Below, piece by piece: positions 20,149-22,208 of a DNA stretch of 22,208 nucleotides. The stretch spans positions 1 to 22,208 of the forward strand of contig CAZEFR010000037.1 in NCBI GenBank assembly GCA_964511555.1, given 5' to 3'. A program made the translations under genes and the position numbers. The first letter of the stretch is position 1; each line of letters opens with the position of its first letter. The notes under the pieces are model-generated. The model had not been told where the DNA came from, did no database searches, and saw only the letters and a list, made by a program, of their open reading frames with translations. Origin of the DNA: CAIZGX01 sp964511555 (GTDB lineage: Bacteria > Bacteroidota > Bacteroidia > Flavobacteriales_D > Sanyastnellaceae).

Positions 20149-22182
20149 ATGAAAAAAATATTTATCGCCTTTATTGCGCTTGGCCTTACTGCTTGGTGCT
20201 ATTTCCAATTCAAAGATCAAGTAGCTCAACTTCCTAAATCGGAAACCGAAAACGGTCCGTTCGAATACGAAGTAGATCGCTTTGCCGACATTCGAATTCT
20301 CCGTTACAAACTAGACGGATTCGACAAGTTAACCACCAAACAAAAAGAGTTGGTGTATTACTTAACGCAGGCAGGCCTTGCTGGACGCGACATTATGTGG
20401 GATCAGAACTGCAAATACAATTTGGAAGTTCGTAGCATCTTCGAGAAAATTTATACTTCTTATTCAGGAGATAAAACGGCTGAAGAATGGTTGAACCTTG
20501 AAACGTATTTGAAGCAATTGTGGATGAGCAACGGCATTCATCACCACTACAGCAACATTAAGCACACGCCGAAATTCAGCAAAGAGTACTTCGTTTCGCT
20601 CTGCAGCGCAACGAATACGCTGGTTTCAGAAGAGATTCTTGAAGTCATCTTCAATCCGAATGTTGCTAACATGAAAGTGGAAAGCGATGCTTCGAAAGGA
20701 TTGGTAGAAAATTCTGCTGTTAACTTCTACGAAGGCGTTACCACAAAAGAAGCCTTTGATTTTTATGCATCGAAGGAAGTTGCCGGTGATCGCGCGCCTT
20801 TGTCTTACGGCATTAACGCCAATCTTCGCAAAGAAAACGGGGTTATCGTGGAAGATGTATACCGCGTAGGAGGCAAATACAGCGCGGCTTTGGAGCAAGT
20901 GGTATTCTGGTTGAATAAAGCTGAAAAGGTTGCTGAAAACGACAAACAAGCGGTTGCATTGCGTAAGTTGATTGAATTCTATACAACAGGAGATCTGCGC
21001 ACTTGGGACGACTTCAACATTCAATGGGTGAAGGCAACTGAAGGTGACATTGATTTCATTCACGGTTTTGTGGAAGTATATAACGATCCGCTTGGAAAGC
21101 GTGGATCATACGAAAGCATTGTTGAGATCAACGATTTCGAAGCAAGTGATCGCATGAAGGTGATGATGCAAAACGCGCAATGGTTCGAAGACAACTCTCC
21201 TATTCTTCCTGAACACAAGAAGAAAGAAGTAAAAGGAATTACTTACAAAGTGGTGAACGTTGCGGGTGAATCTGGCGATGCGAATCCATCTACTCCAATT
21301 GGAGTGAACCTTCCGAATGCACAATGGATTCGTGCCATGCACGGATCGAAGAGTGTGAGTTTAGGAAACATTGAAGACGCTGCAAACAGCGCAGGTGGTT
21401 CGGGCATGTTGAAGGAATTCGCGAACGACGAAGAAGAAATTGCTCGTGCTGAAAAGTATGGAGCAACAGCGGGTAAAATGCATACCGCAATGCACGAGGT
21501 AATTGGTCACGCCAGTGGACAATTGGAGCCAAATGTATCTGCGAGTTCTCAAACATTGAAAGAGTTCGCTTCAACCATTGAAGAAGGAAGAGCTGACTTG
21601 GTTGCCCTGTATTATGTAATGGATCCGAAGTTGGTTGAAATGGGTTTGATGGAAAGTTTGGAAGTGGGCAAAGCCGAATACGACGGATACATTCGCAACG
21701 CCATGTTGGTTCAAATGAGAAGATTGAAAATGGGCGAAGACATTGCTGAAGCGCACATGCGCAATCGCGCTTGGATTAGCAATTGGATCATTGAAAAAGG
21801 GGCCGCTTCTAATGTGATTTCGAGAGAAGTTCGCGATGGCAAAACGTATTTCAACATTAACGATTACGACAAGATGCGCGATTTAGTGGGTGACTTGTTG
21901 CGTGAAGTTCAACGCATCACTTCTCAAGGAGATTACAAAGCTGCTAAAGCATTGGCAGACGGATACGGAAAGAAAGTTGATCCAACCTTGCATGCTGAAG
22001 TGCTTGCTAGATCAGAGAAATTAAACATTCCTCCGTACAACGGATTCGTAAATCCGATTCTAACACCTGTGTTGGATTCTAACGGAAAAATGATTGACGT
22101 AACCGTAAGTTACACCAAGACCTTCGCAGAACAAATGTTAAACTACAGCAAGAACTACGGTTTCCTTGCACCAAAAAAATAA
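20149..22182 (+). CDS. Dipeptidyl-peptidase III family zinc peptidase (M49)
   Basis: This M49 zinc metallopeptidase releases dipeptides from the N-termini of short peptides. It is 677 residues, close to bacterial members such as the Bacteroides thetaiotaomicron enzyme. The zinc motif is HEVIGH (His449, His454, catalytic Glu450), and the second motif EEGRADL places the third ligand at Glu479. The spacing between motifs (25 residues) fits the short bacterial form and not the longer human one. The N-terminus is hydrophobic (MKKIFIAFIALGLTAWCYF) and Cys17 is preceded by Trp, which is not a proper lipobox. An anchor or ordinary signal peptide is more likely than a lipoprotein. The next gene starts 3 nt after the stop. 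Confidence 0.93.
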   Translation: MKKIFIAFIALGLTAWCYFQFKDQVAQLPKSETENGPFEYEVDRFADIRILRYKLDGFDKLTTKQKELVYYLTQAGLAGRDIMWDQNCKYNLEVRSIFEKIYTSYSGDKTAEEWLNLETYLKQLWMSNGIHHHYSNIKHTPKFSKEYFVSLCSATNTLVSEEILEVIFNPNVANMKVESDASKGLVENSAVNFYEGVTTKEAFDFYASKEVAGDRAPLSYGINANLRKENGVIVEDVYRVGGKYSAALEQVVFWLNKAEKVAENDKQAVALRKLIEFYTTGDLRTWDDFNIQWVKATEGDIDFIHGFVEVYNDPLGKRGSYESIVEINDFEASDRMKVMMQNAQWFEDNSPILPEHKKKEVKGITYKVVNVAGESGDANPSTPIGVNLPNAQWIRAMHGSKSVSLGNIEDAANSAGGSGMLKEFANDEEEIARAEKYGATAGKMHTAMHEVIGHASGQLEPNVSASSQTLKEFASTIEEGRADLVALYYVMDPKLVEMGLMESLEVGKAEYDGYIRNAMLVQMRRLKMGEDIAEAHMRNRAWISNWIIEKGAASNVISREVRDGKTYFNINDYDKMRDLVGDLLREVQRITSQGDYKAAKALADGYGKKVDPTLHAEVLARSEKLNIPPYNGFVNPILTPVLDSNGKMIDVTVSYTKTFAEQMLNYSKNYGFLAPKK

Positions 22183-22185
22183 GAT

Positions 22186-22208
22186 ATGCCTAAAGGAGTT
22201 TTTAAAGT
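22186..22208 (+). CDS. Probable L-glutamate-gamma-semialdehyde dehydrogenase, 3' truncated
   Basis: Only the start is in the window: ATG followed by codons for PKGVFK. From memory, Bacteroidota 1-pyrroline-5-carboxylate dehydrogenases (proline catabolism to glutamate) begin with MPKGFFKVP-like sequences. It would start 3 nt after the peptidase stop, so a cotranscribed peptide/amino-acid degradation pair is plausible. Eight codons are too few to be sure. Confidence 0.4.

Overview
The window looks like chromosome from a member of the Bacteroidota, probably a flavobacterium-like lineage. The evidence is a short primary sigma factor of the Bacteroidota type, two secreted proteins with C-terminal type IX secretion (T9SS) sorting domains, an S1 protein with six S1 domains, lipoprotein-type efflux subunits, and TAnnTTTG-like -7 elements next to gene starts. 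No phage, insertion sequence, tRNA, rRNA or CRISPR array was found. One assembly gap (19377-19476) interrupts a helicase gene.

Layout. 1-966: the 3' end of the primary sigma factor gene, its terminator, and a 36-residue membrane peptide gene. 1119-4880: a secreted serine hydrolase with a T9SS tail, an unknown lipoprotein, a small conserved hypothetical, an OsmC-family protein and a VanW-family protein. 4955-12453: a tripartite RND efflux operon made of a small secreted leader gene, two leader hairpins, a lipoprotein adaptor, an HAE1-type pump, a CNNM/CorC-type membrane protein and an outer-membrane factor. 12639-13670: a class A beta-lactamase anchored by two N-terminal membrane helices. 13856-19271: a secreted endonuclease/exonuclease/phosphatase (EEP) protein with a T9SS tail, rpsA, a CHAP-domain amidase, and a second EEP protein fused to an MbnP-like copper-binding domain. 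19281-20102 (minus): a DEAD-box helicase whose second RecA domain lies in the gap. 20149-22182: a dipeptidyl-peptidase III family enzyme, followed by the first codons of what is probably L-glutamate-gamma-semialdehyde dehydrogenase.

The most unusual signal is in the gaps between genes. Four intergenic regions (966-1078, 2433-2603, 12483-12590, 13671-13739) carry tandem arrays of very short hairpins. Most units are a 2-5 bp stem beginning with G and ending with C, closing a 3-4 nt loop that usually starts with T, then a 4-nt linker beginning with GA. The stem sequence differs from unit to unit but both arms change together. The arrays start at or shortly after a stop codon. I know of no described element with this design.

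Functionally the window mixes housekeeping genes (sigma factor, S1, helicase, peptidase) with envelope and stress functions (efflux, beta-lactamase, OsmC peroxidase, secreted hydrolases and amidases).
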